64,000 nt of DNA from CAWDMN01 sp963803155 (GCA_963803155.1 CAWDMN010000037.1:37326-101325), one strand, 5' to 3'; numbered from the stretch's first letter, positions 7,935 through 18,018 are shown. Program-made: numbers and translations. The notes: generated by a model from the letters alone, not told the origin.

Positions 7935-10385
7935 TCAACGATGTGGATACCCGGCGGGCAGCTGATTTTCCAGCTTAAGTAAATTTTCTTTCATCGGCTT
8001 GATTACAATCGTCCGCTTCCCCACCGTGTCGTCGCGGAAATCGAGGACTCCTTGTGTGCTAATCCGCGCTGTCGTCAGACGTTTTCCATTCACTTCCACT
8101 TCCACCAGGTTTAATCCCAGCAATTCAGTCAGCAGATGACGGACCGGCCCGTGGGATTCGATTTCATAAGACAAAGGAAGAGTGACTGGAATAATCTTGA
8201 AGCTTTCAGAAAAGAAAATCACTTGCCCTTCCTTATCTTTTTCCCGGAATGCCCCCGTTAAGCGGTGGTCCTTGTCATGAATCAGGCGGACTTTAGAAAC
8301 CTCTTCGTTTTTTGTGGAACCCATTTCCATGAGGTGAAGAAATTTGATCTCCTTTTCGGGGGAAGCATCGCTCACCTCGAGACGCCAGGCGCCGGGATCG
8401 CGGGGAGGGGCGGCAGTCCTGGGATCCGCGGGGGGATAATTCTTCTGATCATAAAGACTGTAATATTCAAAACCTGCTCCTCCAATCACTTTCCGGACGG
8501 GATTTTCCGGCAACAATGTATGAACGGCCAGGCTTCCGTCATATGAGACTTTATGAGTTCCGTATTGAAAATCTCCTTGCCGTTTTATGCGGAAGAGACT
8601 GGCTTTTGGAACGTCGTTAATGCCGGCTGCCGCGGGAAATCCTTCGTAGATGGGAGGCTCTTGAAAATGGAGGAGCCAGGCAGGTTGAATTTTTGGGGAA
8701 GTGGGAAGAGCCCGATCATAAACCAAGAGAATATCCTGATCCGGCAAATACAAGAATTGACGGTCGTAGCTGGAGACTTTTTTAGGATAGGCTCTTGCCA
8801 AGTCACAGCGCAGGTAAGCATATCCCGCCTTTTCATTCGCGTCATAGGAATTGACGGCAGCGGTGTCGAGGTCTTCCCGCTTGGCGTGGGACATATACGC
8901 CAACCAGTCGCCGTGATGCTGCAAGCCCCGGAGGATTTTCTGTCCGCCATCCCGGTTATAGCCGGCCGGAACCTGCTCCTCCGGATCGAAAAGCAACAGG
9001 CAATTGTGGGCCAGAGTCCGACAAGCGTAATTGTTCCCATGGCCCTGGGGCTTATACAGACTATCGTAAGTGCCGCCGTCCACCGCCAATCCGCCTCCGT
9101 GGTAAATCAGGAATTGGCCTTTATCGAAATGCTGATGATCCGTAAAGTGATTCCCGGCAACGACAGTGATTTTGGTGGAATTATCGTTTCCGCCGTTTTT
9201 CCAGATAATCCGTTCATCCGTTCCCGGTCCAAAACGCTGGAAAAGCGGGTAGGAATGAAAAGAAGAGCTTGGCGTTTTTGGATTGGAGAAGATTCTCATC
9301 CCCCACCCGAAAACAGGATGAACGGCCGCATTTCCATATACCTCGACGGCCTTGTCGACAAAGGATCTGAGCCGACTGCTTTCTTTGGTGTCTGACAGTC
9401 CCTCGGCCAACGCCAACAGGGTGACGGGAACGGTGAGAAGGGGGAGGAGGCGGCTGGGGGAGCAATCGCCAATTGGATCCATGGTCCAATCAGGCCGGTT
9501 GGAGGCGATCAGAAACTGGCCTGAGCGGGCCAGGAAGTTGTCATAGTTGCGTTCCTGGATGGAAAAATAATTCCGATCTGAAGCTGTCCGGTAAGCTTGG
9601 AACATCATAATCAGATTGCGCAGAGTCTCATGAAAAGTATAATGGGTGCCTTCGCTCCAAGCTCCCCGCCTGGCTTTCCAGGTGTCCAACACTTTTCCCG
9701 GCCCCTCTATCCACTCTCTGGCGAGCTCAAGGTAATCGAGAGCAGTCTGATGGTAGGGAGCCGGTTCCCCCCGCAAAACGAGGCCGCAAATGGCGACGGT
9801 GGCCAGCGCCATATAGGTGTAATTGTGATTGATGTCGGGTTGGCCGTGGAGGAGAAAATCTCGGGAAGATTCAGCCGTAGTCACGATATTGGCCAGCAGC
9901 GGCAGCCGCTCAGCCGGGGAGAGTCCGGAGTAAATCCAATCGTAAGCAGTTGCCATTTCCGCCCCCGCCAGGAATCCCCCGACATCGTCTTTTTGATAAG
10001 AGTACGTATGAGTAGCCAGCCATTTTCGAACCGATTCTAAATCTTCCTGCTTCCCTTCCTCCAGATAGCGGGCAGCCATTTCCACTCCCGAGGCCGCCCC
10101 TCCCGCCTGGATCGGTTGGCGCCATCGGGCGAAATAAGGGATCGCCAAACGATTCCGCAATTCCTTTTCCCCAATTCCAATCCCGAGGCGGGATTGGTCA
10201 TTTCTGACGAAAATTCGCGGATGCAGATTGGAAACATGAAGCAGCGACGCACTCGAAAAGGCCACATTCCCATTCACAAAAATAACCACGGCGAGCGCGA
10301 GTTGCAGTATACTTTTTCCCGGCAGGAGGCTACCTGTTTTTGCATTTGCCAGTTTACCGAGGATGATGATGTATTTGTTCGACAT
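7935..10385 (-). CDS. Secreted heparinase II/III-like polysaccharide lyase
   Basis: An 816-residue protein built like alginate/heparin lyases of the heparinase II/III superfamily: a signal or anchor stretch (about 26-46), an alpha/alpha-toroid (about 75-390) with the family helix motif NHNYTYMALA near 187, and a beta-sandwich half opening with HFTDHQHFDKGQFLIYHGGG (413-432) and AVDGG. H417/H419 and the tyrosines of the N-terminal domain are candidate catalytic residues. It would cleave uronic-acid polysaccharide by beta-elimination in the periplasm. No strong ribosome binding site precedes ATG at 10385. It is divergent from the ROK regulator gene, so control by that regulator from the shared 400-bp gap is plausible. 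The exact substrate is not deducible. Confidence 0.85.
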   Translation of the reverse strand: MSNKYIIILGKLANAKTGSLLPGKSILQLALAVVIFVNGNVAFSSASLLHVSNLHPRIFVRNDQSRLGIGIGEKELRNRLAIPYFARWRQPIQAGGAASGVEMAARYLEEGKQEDLESVRKWLATHTYSYQKDDVGGFLAGAEMATAYDWIYSGLSPAERLPLLANIVTTAESSRDFLLHGQPDINHNYTYMALATVAICGLVLRGEPAPYHQTALDYLELAREWIEGPGKVLDTWKARRGAWSEGTHYTFHETLRNLIMMFQAYRTASDRNYFSIQERNYDNFLARSGQFLIASNRPDWTMDPIGDCSPSRLLPLLTVPVTLLALAEGLSDTKESSRLRSFVDKAVEVYGNAAVHPVFGWGMRIFSNPKTPSSSFHSYPLFQRFGPGTDERIIWKNGGNDNSTKITVVAGNHFTDHQHFDKGQFLIYHGGGLAVDGGTYDSLYKPQGHGNNYACRTLAHNCLLLFDPEEQVPAGYNRDGGQKILRGLQHHGDWLAYMSHAKREDLDTAAVNSYDANEKAGYAYLRCDLARAYPKKVSSYDRQFLYLPDQDILLVYDRALPTSPKIQPAWLLHFQEPPIYEGFPAAAGINDVPKASLFRIKRQGDFQYGTHKVSYDGSLAVHTLLPENPVRKVIGGAGFEYYSLYDQKNYPPADPRTAAPPRDPGAWRLEVSDASPEKEIKFLHLMEMGSTKNEEVSKVRLIHDKDHRLTGAFREKDKEGQVIFFSESFKIIPVTLPLSYEIESHGPVRHLLTELLGLNLVEVEVNGKRLTTARISTQGVLDFRDDTVGKRTIVIKPMKENLLKLENQLPAGYPHR

Positions 10386-10712
10386 GGGATTGGTTTCTCG
10401 TCAAGGGGAATTATCTGGCCCGGCGCAGCTCAAAGTATCCCGTGCGGAAAATGAATTGAGTTAGGGCCGGGCGTTTTGTGGGAATCGACTTTCCCTTGAA
10501 TTGTATTGCTTTAGTGGGTGCAATTAAAAGTGTGACGGAAGTCAAGCCACGACTGAGATAAAGTGGGAGGCGGTTTCCGTCCGGGGTACTCAGTATCGCC
10601 GCGCGGGTGGCGGTGGCCACGCGTGCGCGCCCACTTTCCTGAGATTTTTTCTTTGCCAGGGTGAAGGCCTATCCTTTTTTTCTCACGTTTAATGGCACTC
10701 TGCTTTAGTTAC
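10386..10712. other. Divergent intergenic region, lyase/regulator
   Basis: No gene is seen. It holds GC-rich imperfect inverted repeats (around 10560-10640) that could be operator or attenuator structure for the divergent lyase and ROK genes. Confidence 0.45.
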
Positions 10713-10741
10713 TTGTAAAAAACAATCAACAGTTTTATACT
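10713..10741 (+). promoter_or_regulatory. Sigma-70-type promoter for the ROK regulator
   Basis: TTGTAA at 10713-10718 and TATACT at 10736-10741 are separated by 17 bases, close to the housekeeping consensus. Transcription would begin near 10748, which supports ATG at 10785 over an in-frame TTG at 10746. Confidence 0.6.
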
Positions 10742-10784
10742 ACGATTGAGCATTCCTGGTCAAGGTTTCCTTCAGGGTCTCTTC

Positions 10785-12017
10785 ATGAAAAAAATCGATT
10801 TGAAAAAATTTCGAGCCGCTGACCATCGGGTTTTGCGGGATATCAATGAAGCTATCGTTTTAAATCTGGTGCGGGAACGGCAACCAGTGTCGCGGGTGGC
10901 CATTGCGGAAGCCTCAGGTTTGGAAGAAGGCACCATTTCACGCATTGTTCAGCGGTTCCTGAAGCAGGGCTTCGTCTATGAATCCGGCGTTGGGAACTCT
11001 ACCCCCGCAGGGGGGCGAAAACCGCGCTACCTTCATATTAATCCCACCAAACGTTGTGCCATCGGAGTGGACATTGGCCCGTTGGAGACCATGCTGGCCC
11101 TGAGTGATTTGAATGGCCACTTGCATCAAATGAAGAGAATTCCTCATTCCCGTCATGCGCAATCCTTTCTCGCCGGGGTTGCCGAGGAAGTTCAATCCCT
11201 AATCCGATCCGCCAAGCCGTACCAGGAGTTTGGCGGCGTCGGCGTGAGCATGCCCGGACTGCTGGATATTAAAGAAGGAGTCATTTTGGAGGGCGAGAAT
11301 TTGGGTTGGGGGGAGAACATCCCCGTTGGAGCGGCTCTGCGCGCCAAAATTGACCGGGATGTTCCTATTTATTATGAAAATGGGGCTCGTCTTTCAGCTT
11401 TGGGGGAGATCTGGTTTGGGTCCACGCACCTTTCCGGATTTCGGGATGTCGTATTTGTGGATGTCAGCGAAGGAGTGGGAACCGGCATCATTATTAACGG
11501 TCAGCTCTATCTTGGCCATCGCAATGGAGCCGGGGAGTTCGGCCACATCTGCATCGATCCCACTGGCCCGCTCTGCTCCTGCGGTTCCCACGGATGTCTG
11601 GAAGCATTCGCTTCCGATCTGGCGACGATCGAACGTTGCCGCAAAAATCTCAAAAATGCCGGTCAAGCCAGCCGCGCAAAGACCGACATGCTTGACATGG
11701 GGCACATTGTCGAAATGGCCCGGCTCGGAGATCAGATCGCCTTGGATACTCTTCGCGAGACGGGTCATTATCTGGGACTCGGAATTGCCCCCATCCTTTA
11801 TGGATTGAATCCTGAAGCCGTCGTAATTGGCGGAAAGATCGCGGAGGCTTGGCCTCTGATCTCTTCCAGGGTAATGGAGTCTTTGGCGACAAGGATTTCC
11901 TTGCCCTATCTGCAAAGCACTAAAATCCTGGCTTCAACCTTGCACATCCGCCCCTCTTTGCTCGGTTCCATTGCCTTAGTGTTAGCCCAGGATTTTGCCG
12001 CGCCTGATATCCTTTAA
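10785..12017 (+). CDS. ROK-family transcriptional regulator (NagC/XylR type)
   Basis: A 410-residue protein with a winged helix-turn-helix at about 20-75 (PVSRVAIAEASGLEEGTISR), then a sugar-kinase-like ROK fold. The ROK zinc site is intact: GEFGH (H254) and CSCGSHGC (C264, C266, C271). In place of the kinase catalytic aspartate there is ENGARLSALGE, so it should bind a sugar effector without phosphorylating it. Such proteins repress or activate sugar operons and often sense amino sugars or their phosphates. The neighbours (lyase, M20 amidohydrolase, GH20 pair) make an amino-sugar ligand the best guess. Start chosen at the ATG downstream of the predicted promoter. Confidence 0.9.
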   Translation: MKKIDLKKFRAADHRVLRDINEAIVLNLVRERQPVSRVAIAEASGLEEGTISRIVQRFLKQGFVYESGVGNSTPAGGRKPRYLHINPTKRCAIGVDIGPLETMLALSDLNGHLHQMKRIPHSRHAQSFLAGVAEEVQSLIRSAKPYQEFGGVGVSMPGLLDIKEGVILEGENLGWGENIPVGAALRAKIDRDVPIYYENGARLSALGEIWFGSTHLSGFRDVVFVDVSEGVGTGIIINGQLYLGHRNGAGEFGHICIDPTGPLCSCGSHGCLEAFASDLATIERCRKNLKNAGQASRAKTDMLDMGHIVEMARLGDQIALDTLRETGHYLGLGIAPILYGLNPEAVVIGGKIAEAWPLISSRVMESLATRISLPYLQSTKILASTLHIRPSLLGSIALVLAQDFAAPDIL

Positions 12018-12405
12018 GTTTTCCTGCTTTGGCTAATCCCCCGTTCGGACTTTCTGGATTATTGCCTGGAAGTTTCCTGCCGCATGGATAGTGCGGAGCT
12101 GCTATTGTCCCAACCCAGCTATATCGTTATGGTGGCTTTCTCGATTTCTAGAGTCTTGGCCGCGGGCGGTCAGTGCAAAACTGCGGCAGAAAAATAGTGG
12201 GCCGTTTTGTCTCATGATGCTTCAATCTTCTGACTGCGGCGCCAATTGAATTCCGCCCGCTCTTGGGGATAATCTTTTTCCGCCGTTTTTCATTTTTCGG
12301 AGTTTTTGCAAAAAAGAGATATTTGCGGATTGCAAGAAACATGCTATATATTTACGGAAATTTGCCTGATCGTTCCAAAAAAATAGATCAAGGGAAGGAA
12401 CAGCC
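12018..12405. other. Intergenic, no gene seen
   Basis: About 390 bases with no convincing frame. The last 120 bases are AT-rich and contain TATATATT (near 12350), a likely promoter area for the M20 gene. Confidence 0.4.
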
Positions 12406-13707
12406 ATGATTCAAACGAAAAGCCTTGAGGCCTCAATATCGAATTATGTCGAGAACAATTCATCCCGATTGATAGAGCTGATCCAGGAATTGGTTCGTAC
12501 CCCGTCGGAAAACACACCTCCCATTGGGTCGGAATCGGCCTGCCAGGAAAAGATTGCCCGCCACTTCACTCAGATGGGCATGCAGCCTGTGTTGTATGAA
12601 TTAAAGGAAGTGGAAGGTCTTAAAGAACATCCCTTGTACTGGCCTGGGCGCAATTATGAGGGCCGCCCCAATCTGGGGGTTCGTCTGTCGGGAAGGGGAG
12701 CAGGGCGATCGCTGATTTTAAGCGGCCATATTGACACCGTACCCCGCGGCACGCAGAAATGGTCCCTCGATCCATTTAGTGGGGAAGTGGAGGGGAATCA
12801 TCTCTATGGGCGGGGATCAAACGACATGAAGGGGGGGGTGGGGACGAACCTGTTTGTGATGGAAGCTCTGCACAAGCTGGGGATCGAATTAAAGGGGGAT
12901 CTGATATTTGAGACGGTGATTGATGAGGAATTCGGAGGAGTCAATGGAACTTTGGCCAGCCGCCTCAAGGGGTTTAATGCGGATGCGGCGGTCCTTTCCG
13001 AACCTTCCTTCCTGCGGATTTGCCCCGCGCAACGAGGAGGCCGCACGGTTCATATCACTTTGCGGGCTTCGGGCGGAATTCTTACCGAAGATAAGTTTCC
13101 CGCGGGAGTCACCGATCAATTGCGCTACTTGCTCAATCGAATTCCCGATTTTGCCGAATTGCGCCGCCAGTCCTGTCCCTCACACCCGTATTTTGCGGGC
13201 CACCCCGATCCCGTCCCGGTCTCCATCACCAAAATTTCCACGGGGCCATGGGGCACTACAGAACCCATTACCACCCCCGAGACTTGCCAGATTGAATTTT
13301 ACTGGCAAGTGATGCCTGGCGAAAATCAAGAGGAGGTTGAACAGCAGTTCGCCCGCTGGTTTGAGGAGATCACGAGGGATGCGGGAGAATTATTCCCCCA
13401 GCCGCCGCGCTATGAGTTTCCAATCCGCTGGTTGCCTGGTTCCGCCATTTCGCTCGAGGATCCTTTTGTCCAAGAATTTGCAAAAAGTGCTGCGCTGGCT
13501 TTAGGCCGTGCCCCCGAGATTACGGGTCTGGAAGGCCCTTGCGACATGTATATTTTCCATCAATTTGGAATTCCGGCAGTGCTTTGGGGGGCTCGCGGCG
13601 GCAATACTCATGCCGCGGATGAATATCTGGAAATCGATTCAGTGATTGCAGCGGCCAAAGTTTTACTCCAATTTGTATGCCACTGGTGCGGAGTTGCTTC
13701 CAAGTGA
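12406..13707 (+). CDS. M20-family amidohydrolase/deacylase (ArgE/DapE type)
   Basis: A 433-residue cytosolic zinc hydrolase. Metal and catalytic residues are all present: SGHIDTVP (H108, D110), GSNDMKGG (D140), the DEE pair at 173-175, E199 in LSEP, and a C-terminal NTHAADE with H402. The dimerisation domain lies at about 205-320. Family members remove acyl groups from amino acids (acetylornithine, succinyl-diaminopimelate) or cleave dipeptides. No arginine or lysine biosynthesis gene is near, so a scavenging or deacylation role in the surrounding sugar locus is as likely. ATG at 12406 is preceded by GGGAAGGAAC. It stands alone between two repeat-bearing gaps. Confidence 0.88.
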   Translation: MIQTKSLEASISNYVENNSSRLIELIQELVRTPSENTPPIGSESACQEKIARHFTQMGMQPVLYELKEVEGLKEHPLYWPGRNYEGRPNLGVRLSGRGAGRSLILSGHIDTVPRGTQKWSLDPFSGEVEGNHLYGRGSNDMKGGVGTNLFVMEALHKLGIELKGDLIFETVIDEEFGGVNGTLASRLKGFNADAAVLSEPSFLRICPAQRGGRTVHITLRASGGILTEDKFPAGVTDQLRYLLNRIPDFAELRRQSCPSHPYFAGHPDPVPVSITKISTGPWGTTEPITTPETCQIEFYWQVMPGENQEEVEQQFARWFEEITRDAGELFPQPPRYEFPIRWLPGSAISLEDPFVQEFAKSAALALGRAPEITGLEGPCDMYIFHQFGIPAVLWGARGGNTHAADEYLEIDSVIAAAKVLLQFVCHWCGVASK

Positions 13708-13923
13708 GCTTTGATAGAGCCAATTAGCTGCTGGCGCTTTTTCGCCGCTGAGGTAGCCGCTACAGAGCCGGGATGTGATGCCTTTTGTCCTTGAGGAAAT
13801 ATTGTATTCGACGAACTGGCGCATCCCGCGAAAAATATTGCATTATTTGCAATTCCTTTGGTCCGGACACTTTCTCTTTGGCTTTCAAGGAAATTGAACC
13901 GCATGGTTTTGTGCCGCCCCTTT

Positions 13924-14095
13924 GATCACTTGCCGATGCTTCGTGCTTTTTCGCTTTGTGGGGTTGCGTTGTTTTGCCCCGCACAGAGCGCGAAGTGCCA
14001 ACGAGCGATCGGCCCGGTTTCCCCTGCATCGATTTGTAATTCAGGGCTGCTGCTTTCAACGCTCTCTTAAGCTTTGTGCTTCTTGATTCGATGAC
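13924..14095 (+). repeat. Dispersed repeat with CTTCGTGCTTTTTCG and CGAGCGATC, copy 1
   Basis: About 170 bp, from GATCACTTGCCGATGCTTCG to GCTTCTTGATTCGATGAC. It is matched along its length by 17766-17942. The middle has GCGCGAAGTGCCAACGAGCG, the end sequence of the repeat family seen at 32114, 57904 and 63701. Rest of the 455-base gap: no gene. Confidence 0.65.
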
Positions 14096-14162
14096 TAGGA
14101 GGGGGAGAGCGGAGTAGCCGCCATTGTTCAATGGACCCCATCAAACCGCTGGAGATTGTTCC

Positions 14163-15191
14163 ATGATGCGTCAATGGAAATATTGGGCTCTGGCTCTTAT
14201 TTTTTGGATTTTTGCGGGAATCGTTCTGTTCAGTGCGGAAAAGCCATCCTCTCGGAACCAAAAATCCGCCATGAAATCTTTTGCCGCTTTACTCAAAATC
14301 CCGCCGGGTCCACCGGACGTTTCGGTCAAATTGGGGAAAGTTCAGGAAGAAAAGGACGGCATTGTATTGGAAGATATCGCATGGGAGTCTCTGGATGGTG
14401 AACGGCCGATGGCCTATCTGATGCGGCCTGCCAGGATTTCAGGGCGGCTGCCGGCGATCATTTGCCTTCACGGGACCGGAGGCAGCAGGGAATCTGAGAG
14501 CACTCTCAACTTTGGGAAAGGGGAATGGACGCGGCCCGGAGAAACCAAGCCCCACCAGCGTTTATTAGGATGGGCCAGAGAGCTTGCGCGGCAGGGATAT
14601 GTAACTCTGGCATTGACACAACGCGGTTTGGATATTCGAACTCCCGACACCAACGATCAAGCCAAAAATCTCCTGGCGCACGGCCGCACCTTGATGGGTG
14701 CGATCATCTATGAAATCAGGCAATCGGTCACTTACCTTCAACAACGAGCTGAAGTGGATTCTCATCGCATCGGCATGGCCGGTCTTTCCTTCGGTGGCAT
14801 CACGACTTTTTACACATGGTTAGTCGATGACCGCATCGCGGCTGCTGCCTCGATTTGTGGCGGGGTTGGATCCGTTGAAATTTTGCTGCGGAAAGGAACG
14901 CCTGGTTACCACGGATTCTACTGGTGGCTGCCCGGCATGCTGCTTTTGGGGGATCAAGGCGATTTTGCCGCAGCCATGGCCCCGCGCCCATTGATGCTTT
15001 GGGCTCCCTTGCAGGATATCGGCATGCCCAGCGAGGGGGTGGACCAATTTGTGAGGCAAGTGGAACCGGCATACGTCAAATTGGGCCTCGATAAAAATTT
15101 GGCAATTTACCGCCTCCCCGGGGAACATGAGTTTTCCATGGAAGCTTTTATTAACATGAAGAATTTTTTTGATGCCCACCTTATGCATTGA
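14163..15191 (+). CDS. Exported alpha/beta hydrolase (dienelactone hydrolase-like)
   Basis: A 342-residue protein with an N-terminal hydrophobic segment (about 6-24), so exported or membrane-anchored. The oxyanion motif HGTGGS, nucleophile elbow GLSFGG (S209) and a late histidine in GEHEF (H322) form the catalytic set; the acid is probably in the DIGMP region. Such enzymes act as carboxyl esterases, including acetyl- or feruloyl-type sugar esterases. Start taken as ATG 14163 behind CTGGAG; an upstream in-frame TTG at 14124 has no ribosome binding site. It is followed after 79 bases by the first GH20 gene, consistent with removing ester decorations from the same glycan. Confidence 0.8.
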   Translation: MMRQWKYWALALIFWIFAGIVLFSAEKPSSRNQKSAMKSFAALLKIPPGPPDVSVKLGKVQEEKDGIVLEDIAWESLDGERPMAYLMRPARISGRLPAIICLHGTGGSRESESTLNFGKGEWTRPGETKPHQRLLGWARELARQGYVTLALTQRGLDIRTPDTNDQAKNLLAHGRTLMGAIIYEIRQSVTYLQQRAEVDSHRIGMAGLSFGGITTFYTWLVDDRIAAAASICGGVGSVEILLRKGTPGYHGFYWWLPGMLLLGDQGDFAAAMAPRPLMLWAPLQDIGMPSEGVDQFVRQVEPAYVKLGLDKNLAIYRLPGEHEFSMEAFINMKNFFDAHLMH

Positions 15192-15270
15192 GCCGGCCCT
15201 TATGATTTCGCCAAGCCTCCCGGCTCTTCAAGTTGCCGCTGTTATACAAAAATGAAATAAAGAGGAATTC

Positions 15271-17511
15271 ATGAAAATCAAATGGATAGGCATTCTCTGG
15301 TTCTCGGCGATTTTTCAGGTTTCGATCTTAGCAAGTTCAGCGCCCACCAGCTTATTTTTGCGAGGATATTCGGTTGTCCCGTCTCCCCAAAAAGTCTTGC
15401 TTAAGGAAGGGGAAGTATCCTTGGATGCTTCCTGGAACTATGATGGGGGTAGATTGCCGGAAAATCACATTGCCTTGCGTACCCTGTTGCGAGACCTGAA
15501 AGAATTTCACTCCCTCGAACTTGGCAAGGCAGGGGCGAAGACCGCGAAAAAGATTCTTTTGAGAGTGGCGGAAGGAACGGTGAAAACGGGTGCTGCCGCT
15601 GAGATTGACCATCAAGCCTACCGGTTGACTGTCTCCTCCGACGCTGTTCAAATTACCGGTAATAGCGATCAGGGATTGTTTTATGGAGTTCAAACCTTCC
15701 TACAGCTGCTGAAGACAGGCCGCGGAGGGAATCTTCTTTTGCCCTACTGCACTCTGGAAGATTGGCCCTGCACCCAGCTTCGGTTTCTGCACTGGGATAC
15801 TAAGCACCACCAAGACCGGATGGAGACCCTGAAAAGGTATCTCGACTGGTCGGCCCGTTTCAAAGTCAACATGATCGGTTTTGAACTGGAAGACAAATTC
15901 GAATACCCGTCACATCCGGTCATAGGGGCTCCCGGCGCCTTTACCTCCGTGGAGTTGCAGGAAATTGTCAACTATGGGCTGGAGCGGTTCATTCAGGTGG
16001 TCCCCCAGGTTCAAGCCCCAGCCCACATGGCTTATGTTCTCAAGCATCTGGAATTTGCCGATTTGCGCTCCGATGGCAACAATTACGAGATCTGCCTTTG
16101 CAATCCGCGAAGTTACGATTTGATCTTCTCGATGTACGACGATTTGATCAAGGCCACCCGCGGGATTGATTACTTCTTTGTTTCGACCGACGAAGTATAC
16201 TATGCCGGGAGTTGCCCCCTGTGTTCCAAACCATACAATCCGGAGAATCGCAGCCTGGAGTGGGTGGAATTTGTTCGCCGGGCTCACGACTTCCTGGAAA
16301 AACGGAATCGCCGCATGCTGGCATGGGTCGAATATCCTTTTTTGAAGCCACATACCAATCTTCTCCCCAAAGATCTCATCGATGGGATCCCAGGCGCGGA
16401 TCCCGAGGAAATCAAGATGGCACTGGCTCATGGGATGGAGCACTTAGCTTATACTCCCATGCAGGGAGAGGAATTACTTTTTCCGAACAACTTTGGGTAT
16501 TTAGACCGAAACCGCTACATGCCGGGGCGGCTGGATCAGGCCTATGAGGAGATTTCCGCCAGGGTGCGCACGATTCATCCCCTCGGGGTCTACGGGGCGG
16601 CTTGGAGCGACTCTGGGCTGCACAGTGAGACCTTCTGGTTGGGATGGGCGACCGTTGCCCAGCAGGGTTGGAGTTCCGGTCTGGCCTCCGTCGATCAGAC
16701 CGTCGCCGATTTCATGAAGATTTATTATGGCCCTTCCGCCGCTGGGATGACGGAAATCTATGAACTCATGGAAAAGCAGGCCCAGTTTTTCGATTCCTCT
16801 TGGGATCGCGCCATTTCAAAGGTTCGCGGGGAAGGCTATGGAAACTCGCGTGGGAAGGGAGTTGGCACACTGCGCTATGACTGGACTTTGCCCGTGCCGG
16901 GACTTCCTTCCCTGCCTGGATTGGATTTCATCCCCGTGTACCAGGAGAATTATCGATCCAGAATCAAGGAAGCCGCCGCCCTGCTATTGGAAAATGATCG
17001 GCTGGTTAGAAACCTGACGCAAAAGATGCTCGATGTCTCACGGAACCGGCACAACCTGGAAGTCTTCCTTTCCATAGCTTTGCTCGCGGGACACCAGGAG
17101 CGCCTGCTGCTGGGTCTGCAATCCGTGGAAGATTCGCTGAATCGCGCTCGTGCATCCGCTTTGGACGCGGATCCGCGTGGCGCTCTTAATCATTTGGCCC
17201 AGGCTTATCGCAGGGCGGAGGAGCTGGTTGCGGAACGGAAAGAAACTTTCGAAAAACTCCGGCAAATCTGGGAAGTGGAGCGGTTTCCCAAGGGCAGGGA
17301 AGTGGCGGGAAGAAAATTCGTGCACATCATGGACGATGTCAAAGATCACTTCGCTGACCGGCGGTCGGATCTTTCCTATATGATCGCGCCGGAAGAGAGC
17401 ATCGAATTGGAGAAATGGATGGAGAGACTCGATCATGTCGGCGGGGAATTTATGGCCCAACATAAGATTCCGGTGATGCCATTAAAGGAATTTCGACAGG
17501 CGGAGGAATAG
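15271..17511 (+). CDS. Secreted GH20-type beta-N-acetylhexosaminidase, paralog 1
   Basis: A 746-residue protein with a signal peptide (about 1-24), a GH20b-like N-terminal domain (about 30-165, ending in LFYGVQTFLQLL), a TIM barrel (about 165-490) and a helical C-terminal domain. Barrel signatures include LRFLHWDTKHHQD, KVNMIGFELED and PQVQAPAHM. The catalytic pair is D307-E308 in FFVSTDEVYY; canonical GH20 enzymes have a glycine-rich GGDE here, so STDE is unusual. The CPLCSKPY segment just after could bind metal. GH20 enzymes release terminal GlcNAc or GalNAc by substrate-assisted catalysis. ATG at 15271 follows AGAGGAATTC. It is half of a tandem duplicate with the 18019 gene. Confidence 0.85.
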   Translation: MKIKWIGILWFSAIFQVSILASSAPTSLFLRGYSVVPSPQKVLLKEGEVSLDASWNYDGGRLPENHIALRTLLRDLKEFHSLELGKAGAKTAKKILLRVAEGTVKTGAAAEIDHQAYRLTVSSDAVQITGNSDQGLFYGVQTFLQLLKTGRGGNLLLPYCTLEDWPCTQLRFLHWDTKHHQDRMETLKRYLDWSARFKVNMIGFELEDKFEYPSHPVIGAPGAFTSVELQEIVNYGLERFIQVVPQVQAPAHMAYVLKHLEFADLRSDGNNYEICLCNPRSYDLIFSMYDDLIKATRGIDYFFVSTDEVYYAGSCPLCSKPYNPENRSLEWVEFVRRAHDFLEKRNRRMLAWVEYPFLKPHTNLLPKDLIDGIPGADPEEIKMALAHGMEHLAYTPMQGEELLFPNNFGYLDRNRYMPGRLDQAYEEISARVRTIHPLGVYGAAWSDSGLHSETFWLGWATVAQQGWSSGLASVDQTVADFMKIYYGPSAAGMTEIYELMEKQAQFFDSSWDRAISKVRGEGYGNSRGKGVGTLRYDWTLPVPGLPSLPGLDFIPVYQENYRSRIKEAAALLLENDRLVRNLTQKMLDVSRNRHNLEVFLSIALLAGHQERLLLGLQSVEDSLNRARASALDADPRGALNHLAQAYRRAEELVAERKETFEKLRQIWEVERFPKGREVAGRKFVHIMDDVKDHFADRRSDLSYMIAPEESIELEKWMERLDHVGGEFMAQHKIPVMPLKEFRQAEE

Positions 17512-17618
17512 CCTCTTCCTGTTTTGGCGGTCTCTGAGAAATAGATGCTGTTCGAGTTGGTGATATGCAGCCCTTCCAGAAGATTTGTAAATGCTCCGGC
17601 TCGGGCGATTTCTCTTAA

Positions 17619-17671
17619 GTTTCAGAGGAGCCACTCATGCCAGCAGGGCTGGCTCAACAAGACAATGAAAA
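17619..17671 (-). repeat. Dispersed hairpin repeat, copy D (inverted)
   Basis: Reverse-complement copy of the 2243/2381/2628 family: GAGGAGCCACTCATG, then GCCAGCAGGGCTGGC, then TCAACAAGACAATGAAAA. The palindrome differs in sequence from the other copies but still pairs, which suggests the hairpin is under selection. Confidence 0.7.
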
Positions 17672-17676
17672 TCTCC

Positions 17677-17709
17677 AGACCTCACAGGTCTTGGAGACCT
17701 GTGAGGTCT
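17677..17709. repeat. Perfect 15-bp inverted repeat
   Basis: AGACCTCACAGGTCT at 17677 is exactly inverted as AGACCTGTGAGGTCT at 17695 around TGG. It directly adjoins copy D. No T-run follows. Confidence 0.75.
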
Positions 17710-17765
17710 CTGCCACGGGGATTTTCTATGGAGATTTAGCGGAATGTTTTTATGCCGCCAACCTG

Positions 17766-17942
17766 GCTACTCGCTTGCGCTTCGTGCTTTTTCGTTTGGC
17801 ATAGTTGCCTCATTTTACAATGCCAGAATTGCGAAATGTCAACGAGCGATCAGTTAAGCTTCACAAACATAGGATTGCGATTCCATTGATGCTTCCCAAA
17901 ATCCTCTCTTAAGGCTATGTGCTTCTTGAATTGATCACTTGG
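17766..17942 (+). repeat. Dispersed repeat with CTTCGTGCTTTTTCG and CGAGCGATC, copy 2
   Basis: Matches 13924-14095 from CGCTTGCGCTTCGTGC to GCTTCTTGAATTGATCAC, with a diverged middle (AATTGCGAAATGTCAACGAG). With copy D and the 15-bp inverted repeat it fills most of the 500-base gap between the GH20 paralogs, so the paralogs are separated by several stacked repeats. Confidence 0.6.
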
Positions 17943-18018
17943 CCGCGGAGAGTCGGATAATTATGAAGATTTTATGATCTGCCGTCTCTGAACGGGAGAC
18001 GGCGCGTCGAGGAGATCC

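Noticed and set aside
10746..10784. Longer ROK protein from TTG 10746
   Set aside because: It would begin about at the predicted transcription start and has no ribosome binding site; ATG 10785 fits better.
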